This document shows positions 12,701 to 34,400 of a DNA stretch of 64,000 bases, piece by piece. Numbering within the stretch: position 1 is the first letter of the stretch; each line of letters opens with the position of its first letter. The notes below the pieces were generated by a model, which saw only the letters and a program-made list of their open reading frames with translations, was not told where the DNA came from and did not search any database. Source of the DNA: Rhea pennata (lineage: Eukaryota > Chordata > Aves > Rheiformes > Rheidae); assembly GCF_028389875.1 (NCBI RefSeq), contig NC_084668.1:22063493-22127492 (forward strand), in the 5' to 3' direction. A program made the position numbers and the translations under genes.

Positions 12701-13998
12701 CTGAAGGGAAACAAGAAAAAATATAAAAATATGTTTATTCATTTGAAGGAAAGTATAGTAATTAGCTGCCTGCTCAAAGGAGTGATTCTTTTCATATAAA
12801 ATGTCTGAAAGTATTCTTTCCATGATTTAGGGAATTCATGCTTCTGAGTCCCAATAATAGTATATTATGATGGAGCAAGAGAAGAGAGCATCTTTCCTGG
12901 AAATATGGGCATGACTATGCCAGAGGTCTAATATTCTGCCCCTCACAATAATTGAATTTTTTTATTTAAGTTTCAAGATATTCGTTGTCAATGCCACTGC
13001 AGAATATCAGTGTTACAATATCAAACTTGAAGGGACAATATCTTTTATCTCACAGTATTCTTAAAATAAATGATACTGGATTAACATACCATTGTCCTTT
13101 AGTGCATATCTGTAGGAAGTAACAGTCCTTAGACTATCAAGCTTCACATTCAAATTTAACTAGTATACACATAATTACTACCATTATGTATGCAGTACAC
13201 ATCTTTAAAAAGAGTGAAGTTCTATATTTTTGTCACTATTCTAATGCCTCTGCTGCCACAGAGGAAGCACATAGAAAACACAAAGAAAACTATCTTTAGA
13301 AACAAAGTGAATCTCAAATTATTGTATAGCATTAGCAGAAAAAAAGAGTTTACAGGATAAAAACATATGTAATACAATTGATTTTTTTTTTTAAGAAAAT
13401 ATCCCAGACCCCCGATGCAAGTTAAGACTGGATCAAGGATCATGCCGTGTTTATATCATAAAATGGTACTATGATAAACAAGCCAATGCTTGTGCTCAGT
13501 TCTGGTATGGTGGCTGTGATGGAAATGCAAATCGCTTTGAGAGTGAAGAGGAATGCAGAGAGGCTTGTGTATTTTTTTCTAGAGGTAAGAATTTATATCT
13601 CTCTATATATTAATGACTAGCAAGTTGAAGCTATTGACTGTTTGGGTCAGTTATCAAATATCCAGCATGACAAGCAAAACCAAATCCACTAATTAAAAGA
13701 ATCAAATACTCATAAATGAGAAAAAAGTCTACATACGCAAGCTCACTTCAATTCTTTCTGCATATATTGTATGATGTCCTCCTGTAACAAACTAACAAAA
13801 TTTCAGTAGTGTTAAGAGTACCCAGATTTGAGTATAGCAGTTGCCACAGTAGCTGCCCTTCCTTCCTCTGGATCTTTAAACATTATCATTATAAAATCAG
13901 TAACAATACTCAATTTTCAATTGTAAACATGGCACTGGAAAGCAATCCTTTGTTGCTAAAATTATATAATTTCTTCTCTCTTTGTTACAGAAATCTGA
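402..13998 (+). CDS. Collagen XXVIII-type alpha chain, 3' part (COL28A2-like)
   Basis: Spliced C-terminal 604 residues of a secreted collagen; the 5' part lies left of the window and bases 1-401 are intron. Exons, each with AG/GT flanks and joining in frame: 402-470, 884-952, 2952-3020, 4080-4148, 4768-4836, 5915-5983, 6712-6780, 7618-7698, 8477-8512, 9685-9721, 9834-10391, 11194-11435, 12003-12090, 12177-12269, 13396-13584, 13991-13998. Order of parts: Gly-X-Y helix, a linker with REDIIKLIKEICGCG, a vWA domain, a Ser/Pro/Thr-rich linker and a Kunitz domain. This order, and the CGCGxKCKE linker leading into LVFVIDSSESVGPENF, match remembered human COL28A1 closely. Human COL28A1 maps to chromosome 7, away from BBS5, so I infer a second paralogue. 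The symbol is left blank because orthology was not tested. Family role: a non-fibrillar matrix collagen reported around basement membranes and nerve. Confidence 0.9.
9834..10391 (+). CDS. vWA domain exon of the collagen XXVIII-like gene
   Basis: A single 558-bp exon encodes almost the whole C-terminal von Willebrand A domain. The metal-ion-dependent adhesion site is intact: DSSES (DxSxS) near the start, the Thr in GEGTYTGTA, and the Asp in VLTDGQAD. It should therefore bind a divalent cation and possibly ligand. There are two potential N-glycosylation sequons, NAT and NTS. It is preceded by the CGCGIKC cysteine cluster split across exons 9685-9721 and 9834-10391, which in this family probably makes interchain bonds. 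The exon ends in phase 1 and joins 11194-11435. Confidence 0.92.
11194..12269 (+). CDS. Linker exons between vWA and Kunitz domains
   Basis: Three exons (11194-11435, 12003-12090, 12177-12269) encode about 140 residues of low-complexity linker rich in Ser, Pro, Thr and acidic residues. The last includes SSLPSKPSSPSDK, a likely mucin-type O-glycosylated stretch. They are placed in the gene by canonical splice sites and an unbroken frame between the vWA and Kunitz exons. An 18-T tract at 11171-11188 precedes the first acceptor. Human COL28A1 has a comparable Thr/Pro/Glu-rich linker, but sequence similarity here is weak. Confidence 0.78.
12663..12687. repeat. Homopolymer A(25)
   Basis: Run of 25 A in the intron before the Kunitz exon. 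No recognisable retrocopy or SINE lies directly upstream, so it is listed as a simple repeat. Confidence 0.95.
13396..13584 (+). CDS. Kunitz/BPTI domain exon of the collagen XXVIII-like gene
   Basis: One exon encodes a complete Kunitz domain with all six cysteines in canonical spacing: DPRC, GSC, ANAC, YGGC, EEC and EAC. By alignment to BPTI numbering, the residue after the second Cys (P1) is Arg, with Gly two positions before that Cys and the GG before the fourth Cys kept; P1' is Val. In my memory of human COL28A1 the P1 residue is Gly. The exon ends in phase 1. The best continuation is exon 13991-13998, which adds Glu-Ile-stop; if intron 13585-13990 were retained the frame would stop within about 30 bases. 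Confidence 0.9.
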
Positions 13999-14635
13999 TA
14001 TTTGGCATGGATTTTGCAATGAAGACTTCACTTTTTTAAGCAAGTGTTCTCATAAATCCTATTTTAATATTTCAAGCGTAAAATATCAGTTTCCAAATTA
14101 CATGCAAAGTGCTACTCAGGGGTTATCAGATAAATACAGCAAATACATCAATTTGTTCTCTACATGCTCACCAGGGAGAAAAGGAGGCAGCTGAGCTTTC
14201 AACTTCTTCCAACCACATCCCAGCTGTTTTTGTTGTAAACTTTCCTCAGCTTCCATTAGTTAAAAAGATGTATGATAAATGCAGTTAAAATACATCCACA
14301 AATTTACATGAAAGACAATAACAATAGCTGTCATTCCTAAATTATGTTAGGTCAGGTCTAAAGTGTTTCTTCACCATGCTTTTCTCGTTTTAAAGCCAAG
14401 CCTGATTTGTAAATGCATTTTAGTATGTTAACCTGTTTCTTAAAAATGCTTTTAATCTTCATTCTAAACATCAACTGCAGTATAGTCCTAACGAAGAGAA
14501 TTTATTCTGTATTCTGTATTGCCAGTCACTGCCATAGTTTTCTACTTATGTTTGTATACAAATTATTTCTCATTACTCAGATTATATACTTAAAAGCTTG
14601 TGTTCTAATAAAACATTTCTGGTTTTGCTGCCAGG
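13999..14635 (+). other. 3' UTR of the collagen XXVIII-like gene
   Basis: Follows the TGA at 13996-13998. An AATAAA at 14607-14612 is the first good polyadenylation signal, so cleavage is expected about 15-25 bases later. Other AATAAA-type hexamers further right (such as near 15339) would run into the BBS5 promoter and are less likely. Confidence 0.55.
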
Positions 14636-14639
14636 AGAG

Positions 14640-15500
14640 AGTAGATAATGGTACCTTTATGGGACTAAAAACTTATTTTACAGCTAAATTACAACTTACA
14701 GTTAACTGTGCTCCTGATGTAACTGGATGTCTGCCAAAGTCTTTAACAAGACTAAACGTCACAGATTAGGCACTCCTGCGTATGAAATAAGATTTAAATG
14801 TTTTTTTCTAAACAAATTGTAAAATTAGCATATGAAATTTGTATTTTGCCTCAGGCCTACAGTGTTTAATTTTAACTAGTTTTTCAACAATGAGTTTCAT
14901 TAAACATGTTCAGACACATATAAAAATTGTCAAAGGTGCTTTAAAGTAAAGTCCCTCCATGAATCCTCTGCTCTTTTCCATCCTACTCCCTCCCTTTGCC
15001 TAATGCATTACCCTTCCTGCATCAAGGGCTCCCAGCCCCAGAGAAATCCTGCTCATCTCTGTCAGAGCCAGCCAGGTACCACCTCTCCCACTGTGAGGCA
15101 GCTGATAAAGGGAAGCAGGACAGGCATTCTTCCAGAAGTTTTTAAACTCAGTCAAGCTTGTAATGATTTCTCTGTTGGTAGCAAATGGCTCCTCACTAAT
15201 TCAAAGACCAGCTCCAGAGAAAAAAAAATGGAAAAGGTTAAGTTTCTTAACATACTTCAGACTACACTTATTACATATTTGAAAATAGTAGGATGTTACA
15301 ACTAAAGGACAACTACAGACAATTTCCAGATTATTCCAAATAAAGAATATTTTGATATATCTTATCTACTTGGAAAAAAAAAAGAAGTGAAGGAAAAGTT
15401 ACATTCCAACAATTTTAGAGAGGATTTCTGTTTTAATTTTCATCCACAACAATAAAGATGTTACCTTGTATGACCAAAAAAAAACTAAGACGCGACACAA
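14640..15500. other. Intergenic spacer, collagen XXVIII-like gene to BBS5
   Basis: Roughly 0.9 kb of AT-rich DNA between the probable end of the collagen transcript and the BBS5 CpG island. Only short chance reading frames occur; I see no repeat or RNA gene in it. Confidence 0.6.
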
Positions 15501-15563
15501 CTCCGTTACTACCACAGGCCGCCACGCGCAGCCCCCGCGGCCGCCGCCCGCCACGGAGGAGAG

Positions 15564-15590
15564 CGGGGGGGGGTGGGGGGGGGAGGGCGG
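15564..15590 (+). promoter_or_regulatory. G-rich tract, potential G-quadruplex
   Basis: Two uninterrupted runs of nine G, separated by a single T, are followed by AGGG. This gives many ways to form four G-tracts with very short loops. It lies about 115 bases before the BBS5 ATG, near the expected transcription start. Confidence 0.6.
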
Positions 15591-15703
15591 CCCCGCGCCG
15601 CAGCCAATCCCGAGCTCTGAGGGAGCGCGAGGCACCGCCCCCGGCTGCCACAGCGGCGCGCGGGCTGGCTGCAGGGAGCCGCTGCTCGCCCCCGCCGCCA
15701 GCC

Positions 15704-26357
<10,654 letters not shown>

Positions 26358-27575
26358 TTTCTTTCTGGCGACAGCCTAACCAATGAAAGACTTGCTGTTC
26401 TTACTGATTTTGTCAAATCTCTAAAACCTAGTTAGAAAAAAAAAATACAAAGGTAACAGAAAGAACATACCAAAATATACAATGTATAGTCAAGATCTGT
26501 TATGAAAGAAATATTACTCAAAACCCCTATGTGTGTAAAAGGTTTGTACTTATTATAGTGTTTCTGTTAAAGTGTTAATTTATTTTCATTTATTTATATA
26601 AAGTGTTGTACTCTCCTATAATGATTATATCTAAATAATGATTCTATAACTTGTTTCATATTGTGCAACAGAGATGTAACACAGAGAACACTGTATCTAG
26701 GCATACTGGTTGTATCATTGTAGCGATGTTGTAGTATTGAAAACTTTTTGACAAAATGCTGTGCTGTTCCAAATACTAGTTTTTGTATCTCTTAATTTTA
26801 TTAAGTGTTTATCACAGAACATTCCAGGTATTTAATTTTAATCCATATATCCCAGTGCAGTTTTTTATTTTTTGCTTTTTACTAAGAACATTTTTTTCTA
26901 ATCCTTCCTTTAAAAGAAAGCACGCACACAAATAGCTTTTGCTTCTGACTCATTAGACCTTTATGTTGTTATGTGTTAGAGAGAAATGAGTCATTTATTG
27001 TTTGAAGGAAGATGCAGCTGTTACATTTTCTAGTGAGATAAGACCTCTGCACTATCTTCTGTAAGTGGAAAAAGTCAAATGAGCTGTCCTCTCAGCTGTT
27101 GTTTTAGCAGCTGACTGTTGTAGTAAAGTAATTGTGATGTGGATATCACTGTTTGTAGGAAAATCTTTCAAAGTATGTATTTTAATGAAATCCTATCCAT
27201 ATTTAAAAGGTTTCAATAAACTTTCGGTTACCTTCAGTAATGTTATACCTCATTGAAGATACTGCTTTCAAACAGTTGGGTTTTGATCCTGTTTGCATTA
27301 CATTCAAAGAACATTTTACCATATGGGTCAAGGGTGTTTTCTGTATGGGCAAAATGCAGTTCTTCATCAAGGCACTTTATACAACTTCAGATTTTTTCTG
27401 CTTCTATATTACTAATGAAAATCTAAATGTTTCCAGTCTAAATTGTGAAACCTTCAACATGTGCATATTTTTTTATAAATCCAAATATTTTTTAAAGTAC
27501 TTTTTGTTAGATTTTTAGGGAGGATAGTTTAAATTTAGATTTTTTAGTTTTGTTAAATAAAGTGTTCATTAAATA
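26358..27575 (+). other. BBS5: BBS5 3' UTR
   Basis: Sequence after the BBS5 stop. AATAAA signals at 27215-27220 and 27556-27561 are the best polyadenylation candidates, allowing UTRs of roughly 0.9 or 1.2 kb. The 92-codon open frame starting at 27240 has no recognisable domain and lies inside this UTR. Confidence 0.55.
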
Positions 27576-27579
27576 ATAA

Positions 27580-28270
27580 TCATATAGTGGATTATTTTGT
27601 CCTCTATCTCTTACTCTCTTTAGCTTAGTTTAAATTTAGCTGTTTAGTTTAGCAGCAGTTAACACCATTTCTAATACTGTGGAATTAAAAAGGACTGATA
27701 ATGACTACAGATTATCTGAAATTAAGAATAATTTAATGCAGGAAAAAGGAAACTCCATTTTAAATTGTTTTTTAAAGTAGAACTTTATCTGAACAATTCA
27801 TGTTTTAAACAGTGGATTTTTAGTTTCCAATTAAATATAACAGATTGTATATTAAGAAGATCAAAATGAAATTCAAAGTCTTAGCAGTATCTGAGGAATT
27901 GCTGATGTGATGTGGGTGTGTTTAAGGAAAAAAATCTTATCACACAGAAAATTTATGCAATGTTTTGGATTTTTCCTAGTACCTCTGTGACTGATACCTT
28001 ATTAAAATCTGCAACTATGAGTACATTGGCCACTTTTGTGAAACAGTGAAAAGTCGTTGCAACTGACAATTCATAATATTTCTATTTCAGAATATTGTGT
28101 AATGTGTTATTTCCAATCTTATTTATAGCTATCTCATTGAGGATCAAATTCTGCTATCCTTACTCATGCCAAGTAATTTCTTATGCTACAAGTAATCTCA
28201 TTGATTCAGTATGGAGAATGACAGCAAAACCAGGCCATAGTGACTAAAAGTAACAGTTGCTTCTTTTAGT
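27580..28270. other. Intergenic spacer, BBS5 to KLHL41
   Basis: About 0.7 kb of AT-rich DNA without a gene, repeat or RNA that I can recognise. Its right end passes into the KLHL41 promoter. Confidence 0.5.
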
Positions 28271-28277
28271 CTTTGAC

Positions 28278-28352
28278 AGCTGCAAGAGCAACTCCTTTTT
28301 CCACACCATCCACCCTAAATTCCAACCTGTAAGAGTATGTACCTATATTTAG
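28278..28352 (+). promoter_or_regulatory. MEF2 site and E-box upstream of KLHL41
   Basis: CTATATTTAG at 28343-28352 is a perfect match to the MEF2 consensus YTA(A/T)4TAR. CAGCTG at 28278-28283 is a canonical MyoD-type E-box 60 bases upstream. Both lie 130-205 bases before the KLHL41 ATG, and KLHL41 is a striated-muscle gene, so a muscle promoter is inferred. Just downstream, tgccttttttacag at 28402-28415 looks like a splice acceptor, so an unseen 5' non-coding exon is possible. Confidence 0.6.
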
Positions 28353-28481
28353 CTAGCAAGATTAAATTGCAAAGGCTTCAGGCTGAGCAAAGCACATTGA
28401 TCTGCCTTTTTTACAGACAGACCTTTGTTCGTAGAGCAGCTAAAGCTTTCTGCTCTCCACCTTTTCCAAGATTTTAGCAAA

Positions 28482-31400
28482 ATGGATTCTCAGAGGGAAC
28501 TCACTGAAGAACTCAGACTTTACCAATCCACCCTTCTTCAGGATGGCCTCAAGGAACTCCTTGAAGAGAAAAAGTTCATAGATTGCTCCCTGAAAGCTGG
28601 TGACAGAAGTCTGCCTTGCCACAGATTGATTCTGTCAGCCTGTAGCCCTTATTTTCGTGAGTATTTCTTATCTGAGCAAAATGAAGAGAAAAAGAAGGAG
28701 GTAGTTCTAGATAATGTTGACCCCACCGTCCTGGATATGATAGTCCAATACCTTTATTCTGCAAGCATTGATCTTAATGATTCTAATGTGCAAGATATTT
28801 TCGCTTTGGCCAGTCGCTTTCAGATCCCTTCTGTATTCACTGTGTGTGTTTCCTACCTTCAGAAGAGGCTTGCTGTTGGTAACTGCCTGGCCATCCTTCG
28901 ATTAGGTCTTCTACTTGACTGTCCAAGACTTGCGTTTTCTGCTCGTGATTTTGTCTCAGATCATTTTGTGCAGATTTGCAAAGAAGAGGACTTCATGCAG
29001 CTTGCCCCCCATGAGCTTATCTCAATTATTACACCTGACAGCTTAAATGTAGAGAAGGAAGAACTGGTATTTGAAGCAGTAATGAGATGGGTCCGGACGG
29101 ACAAAGAGAACAGAGTAAAGAGCCTGGGAGAAGTTTTTGACTGCATTCGTTTTCGTCTTATGCCAGAAAAATATTTCAAAGAGCATGTTGAGAAGGATGA
29201 TATAATTAAAAGCAGCTCAGATCTTCAGAAAAAAATAAAGATCATTAAGGATGCTTTTGCTGGAAAACTGCCTGACTCTAGCAAAAGCACAGAAAAGACA
29301 AACAAAGGGGAAGTAAATGGTGATGTAGGAGATGAAGATTTACTCCCTGGGTACCTAAATGACCTTCCCAGGCACGGCATGTTTGTCAAAGACCTGATTC
29401 TTCTTGTTAATGACACTGCTGCAGTAGCTTATGATCCTCTTGAAAATGAATGCTACCTAGCAGCCCTGGCAGAACAGATCCCCAGAAATCATTCCAGCAT
29501 AGTTACCAAACAAAATCAAGTCTACATTGTTGGAGGACTGTATGTGGAAGAGGAGAACAAGGATCAGCCTTTCCAGTCGTACTTCTTCCAGGTATAAGCT
29601 TGTCATTATTTGTGTGATCATAGGTACTGTAAGGGTTACTGAAAAGTATTTTCAGTCTATTCCAGACACGGTTCAGTGGCAAACTAATTCATTTCAGTCA
29701 TATGACTTTTCTTTAAATGTATGCTCTCAATTTTCACCTATGCTGGTGCAGTCCATTCAATAGGATTTCTCTGGCATTAATTTTTAATACCTAATTAAGT
29801 TAGGTGTATTGTAAGAAGTGGTCAATGGAAGGAAGAATGTCTAGAAAGTTATTCCTATCTCAAAAAGATACGTTGAAACCAGGGGACTTGTATTTTCTCT
29901 TTCAAGATCCAAGCTGAGGGTGAGATCTCAGAAAAGACCGATTAGAATATTTTATCTAGGCACCAGCTTTCATAGTTTAGGGCCCAGATTTTTATTGGTA
30001 AAGATGTAAGCCTAATAAGACTTTTGTAATCTATTTCATGAATTTCTATTCAGTTCGGTGAAAGTTGACTGCTTAACAGGATGTCTGTTTTTTGAATCTG
30101 AAATATTTTTTTATGGCAACAGTAATGTCCATCTTTTAAATGTCACTTTTTTCATTAAAACTCCAGAAGTCTTTCTGTTATATTTTCATTCGACAATCTA
30201 AGGCGCTCTAAAATATATTTTATATAAAATATATAAATATTTATATAAAAATATATATTTATATAATACACACAGAGAAGGCTATTTTCTTGGCAAAGTC
30301 AATGCCGATACACTAAATACAATGTTTCAACTGAGTGAAACTTTATATCTTCATAAATCTGTATAAATGTAAGGCTTATTAATATGACTGTAACTTCCCA
30401 TGATACATCTGAGAAAATCAGCAAAAATACAAATTGGTGTAATTATTGCCATGAACTAATTCGGTTGTGGTGTTTTTAATAGCTGGCTACATGCTGCATT
30501 CTTGGGTACCTAAACTATCTCATGATGAACTCTTGCAACATGCTCCAGGCTAAGTGCCTGTTTAAGCACATTGGCCTAAAAAGAGTGAAAGTAGGTTCTT
30601 TGTGAAATGAAAAAGTGATAAGCAGATGCAGAATTATAAAGCCTTCGGATATTGAACAGTGCAAATATTAAGAGCTATGGCTCAGTCTGATGTTCAGATG
30701 CAATAAAAGAGTTGGTTTGATAAATTTGGAATATGCATGAAAGGGAAGTATCACTTTGCTAGAGAGGGATTAGCACTATTTCATTTCCTTAGGTAGGTAC
30801 AAAACACAAATCACTGAAGTGCAAAAGTTGTTACAGATATTTTCCCAATAGAAATACTGCATTGATGTCAAAATTTATATAATTCAGAACTGAATAATCC
30901 AGATCTCAGGCCTTCTAGCATTCTAAATTCTAGGAGGAGGCCTCTGAAATACTAAATCTCCAGGCTGGTACTGGACATACTGTGATACTATTGATACTAT
31001 AGCATTTTCATAATCCTGTTTTGGATGTTTAAATCCATTTCCTGAAATCCTGCTCTCCAGCCTGTCACCTCTCAAGCCTTTGCTCACTGCTGATACTGCA
31101 CATTGTAAAACACTTCTCTTCTGCATTACCTGTGTGACTAATGTTTTCTCTGTTAACGTGCCATACAGACTTTCCCCTAATAATTTCCTTTTCTGCACCT
31201 GTTTAACATTTTATTTAGTAGCTAGCAATGCAGGACAAAACATGGCTACCACTGACTCAGAAATGTGTGACTAATTGTTTATTGCCCTATCAGAAGCAGA
31301 GATGTGTCGGGCCATTTCCAAGACTTGATTCACTAAACGTTCTGTGATCTGTAATGTGTACATTTTGTCCTCATAACCCCACCTCGATTTAGCTACCAAA

Positions 31401-34400
31401 ATGGTCTTCTGTCTGTGAAGTAAATTCCACTGTTGCACTGAAAGTTGTTATTCAGTGAGAATGGTCTATGAAATCTGGGAGATGCATTTTACCACAGAGA
31501 GATTGACTGTGGAACATACTTCTGGGAAAAGGTTGTCATTGAGCTAAACCCAGATCTGATTACTTTGAATGAACTTTCTTTCACCTTGACACATTTACAC
31601 TCATGCAAACTCACATCTCCTCTCTTTCTGTATGTTGTCAAGCAAATTTATATGAAATAGAAGAGAGAAAAAGTTCTTGCTAAATGATAGGGAGCATTCA
31701 GGTTCAATTGCAAATTCTCAGAACAAAACAAAAGCTACATTTTATGGATTTTTTTGTTGTTGTTGTCATTCTCCTGCTGCTTTTGTTAGGTGTTTTCAGC
31801 ATACTGAATGTGAATTGAGACAATCTTGAGAGTACATCATTAGGGAAAACATCAGTATTATGGCCAGTGGAACTATCCTGGCTGCCTTGTTTGCTTAGGA
31901 ATGAAGTCTTTATTCACTGTGCCTCCAGAGATCTCAGGAGCTTTTTGACAGTCGCGACACCATCTCTTTTGCTCTAAGTGTTGTGGAAGAAACATCGATG
32001 GCATTTGAGATGTAACGTTTCTTGATCTTTAAGAGGAAAGGTATGAGAATATCTGACATAACTCTTTATAGCAGTTAGTATAACTTGCTGAAATTATAGG
32101 TGTGGAATGGTAGAGGCTTCTGCTCCCTTCAGAGAGGATAAGAACTATCTGTTTTTTACAACATGTGATGGGAAACACCAACCTTGGAGGAACTTTAAGC
32201 AAGGAAAAAAGAGTGTAAAAAGGAGATCAAAGAAGCAAACTCTTTGAGGGGAAAGAAATGCAAAGAGAGATGCATGGGATTAGCTCTACCAGGTCTCAGC
32301 ACCACGAAGCACGGGTGGATGGAAGTTGTTAGTCCTAACCTGCACTGATGGAGGGTAGGTAGTTCAGACAAGCAGATGAGGAGTTGTTCAGACACTGAGT
32401 GCATCTAGATTTATTTTGTGGAGTAGTTTTCATTATGTCAGTTTTTACTTTTTGCCTTTCCTAACACTTTCTGTTCTGATGCTCTTTCAGCTGGATAACA
32501 TTGCTGGTGAGTGGCTTGCCCTTCCTCCACTGCCATCAGCCAGGTGTCTCTTTGGGCTGGGAGAATCAGACAACAAAATCTATGTAATCGCGGGCAAGGA
32601 CCTTCGCACTGAGGAGTCTCTAGATTCAGTACTGTGCTATGATCCTGTGTATGTTTAATTATTTAATTTTGTCCATTGAGGACATATAAATAATCCATTG
32701 TTAGTCAAAAGAGCTAACACTGTGATCTTCCTGTTCCAGGGCAATGAAATGGGGTGAGATTAAAAAGCTTCCCGTCAAAGTATATGGCCATGCTACTATC
32801 TCGAATAATGGATTGATATATTCTCTTGGAGGAAAAACTGATGATAAGTGAGTCTCTCAAGTCTTTTCATGACAATTTCTAACATTGATTCATTGGTCCT
32901 TTATAGATTGTCTTCACACTCAGAAATCAAGGTCTCCTAAGTTTCCTTTTTTTTATGATACCTATGGGTTAAGGTTGCCAGAGATTGGCAAAAAGGGCAA
33001 TACATTATGAGATAAGGGACATCACTTTTACAACATTGTAAAATTGAATATACATTGTAATCCCAAATAGTTTAATCACCTAACTTATTTCCAAGGCAAA
33101 TTTTTACTTGTATTGTACACATACACACTTTAGCCGCAGTTAGCAATGAGGATCCTCGTTAAAGGTATTATCTTCTACCAGATAGAAATGCTTAGGTGCC
33201 ATGCAATTACTGTGTCAGTTCTTTAATTTTTCTGACCTGTGATGTCCATTATACCTTAACGGATATAACATTAAGGAAAATTAATGTTTTCACTGTTTGA
33301 ATATGGTGGTAATTTTTCCAGCAAGTGAATGCTTTAAGTCAAGAATTGTGACAAAGGGTTCCAGCAGTAATAAACTTGCAGGAGCAAGGATAAGGTTAGT
33401 AAAAGTTCTTTGCTTTCATTAGAATGAGTGTAATAAGGCTAAGAGTCAATGTAAAGCAGTCTCATTTTGAAAAATGATATAAGGCATCCTCTGAGCGTTA
33501 CCTACCACACACTTACCTAAGCTAATATTTGAAGGCGTTTTCATGTGTCAACTTTTAATATGCCTTCAACTTCACTCTGGTACTGTTCTGCAATGCAAGT
33601 GACCCTTCTAAGCCAAGGTCTTCATTTACAGTATATATACTGTACATATACATATTCTCTGTGTATGTGTATACATATATATATATACACATGCATATAT
33701 GTATATATACACACTCTTAAAAAATACTTAGTAAATCTTCCTACATGCATGTTGAATTAGGCTAAAGATACAAAGCCTCGTATCTTAGTGCTTGGAGGAA
33801 TTACTATTCAACATTCTTTTTCTTCTGGAAGAACATTCCTCTCTCTACATTCCGCTGATACCTTTCTTCCACAAACCCATCTGAATGATTCATTCTGAGA
33901 AGAGGACATTACCTTTTTCCTGTAAGATACGGTGCAAATTACTGCTCTGTGTCAGCGGCATTTAACATTTGATTTTGTTCTATGGACGTAACTAGTTCTT
34001 CAGACATGCGTAAGTCTTGTCCTTCCCCAAATTAAAAATGGGAGAGGATCTCATTGAGAGGAATGAGGTAGTATACACAAATCTACACAATCCACTTCAA
34101 CTAGGTCTCACTTTGAATAAGCAGATGCCAGAAGTCCACTAGAAATGATCACAAGTTTTCTTTTTCCTCCTCAGGAAATGTACTAATAGAGTATTTGTGT
34201 ACAATTCAAAGAAAGGAGACTGGAGAGATCTGGCTCCAATGAAAGTGGCTCGCTCAATGTTTGGAACAGCTATCCATAAGGGCAAGATTGTGATTGCAGG
34301 GGGCGTCACTGAAGAAGGCCTTACTGCATCTGTTGAAGCTTTTGATCTGACCACTAATAAGTGAGTTAAATGTTCTAAGCAAGTATTTTATCATCCAGAC

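Noticed and set aside
15504-15509. GTTACT resembling half of an RFX X-box upstream of BBS5
   Set aside because: The second half-site is absent, so a ciliary-gene X-box cannot be supported.
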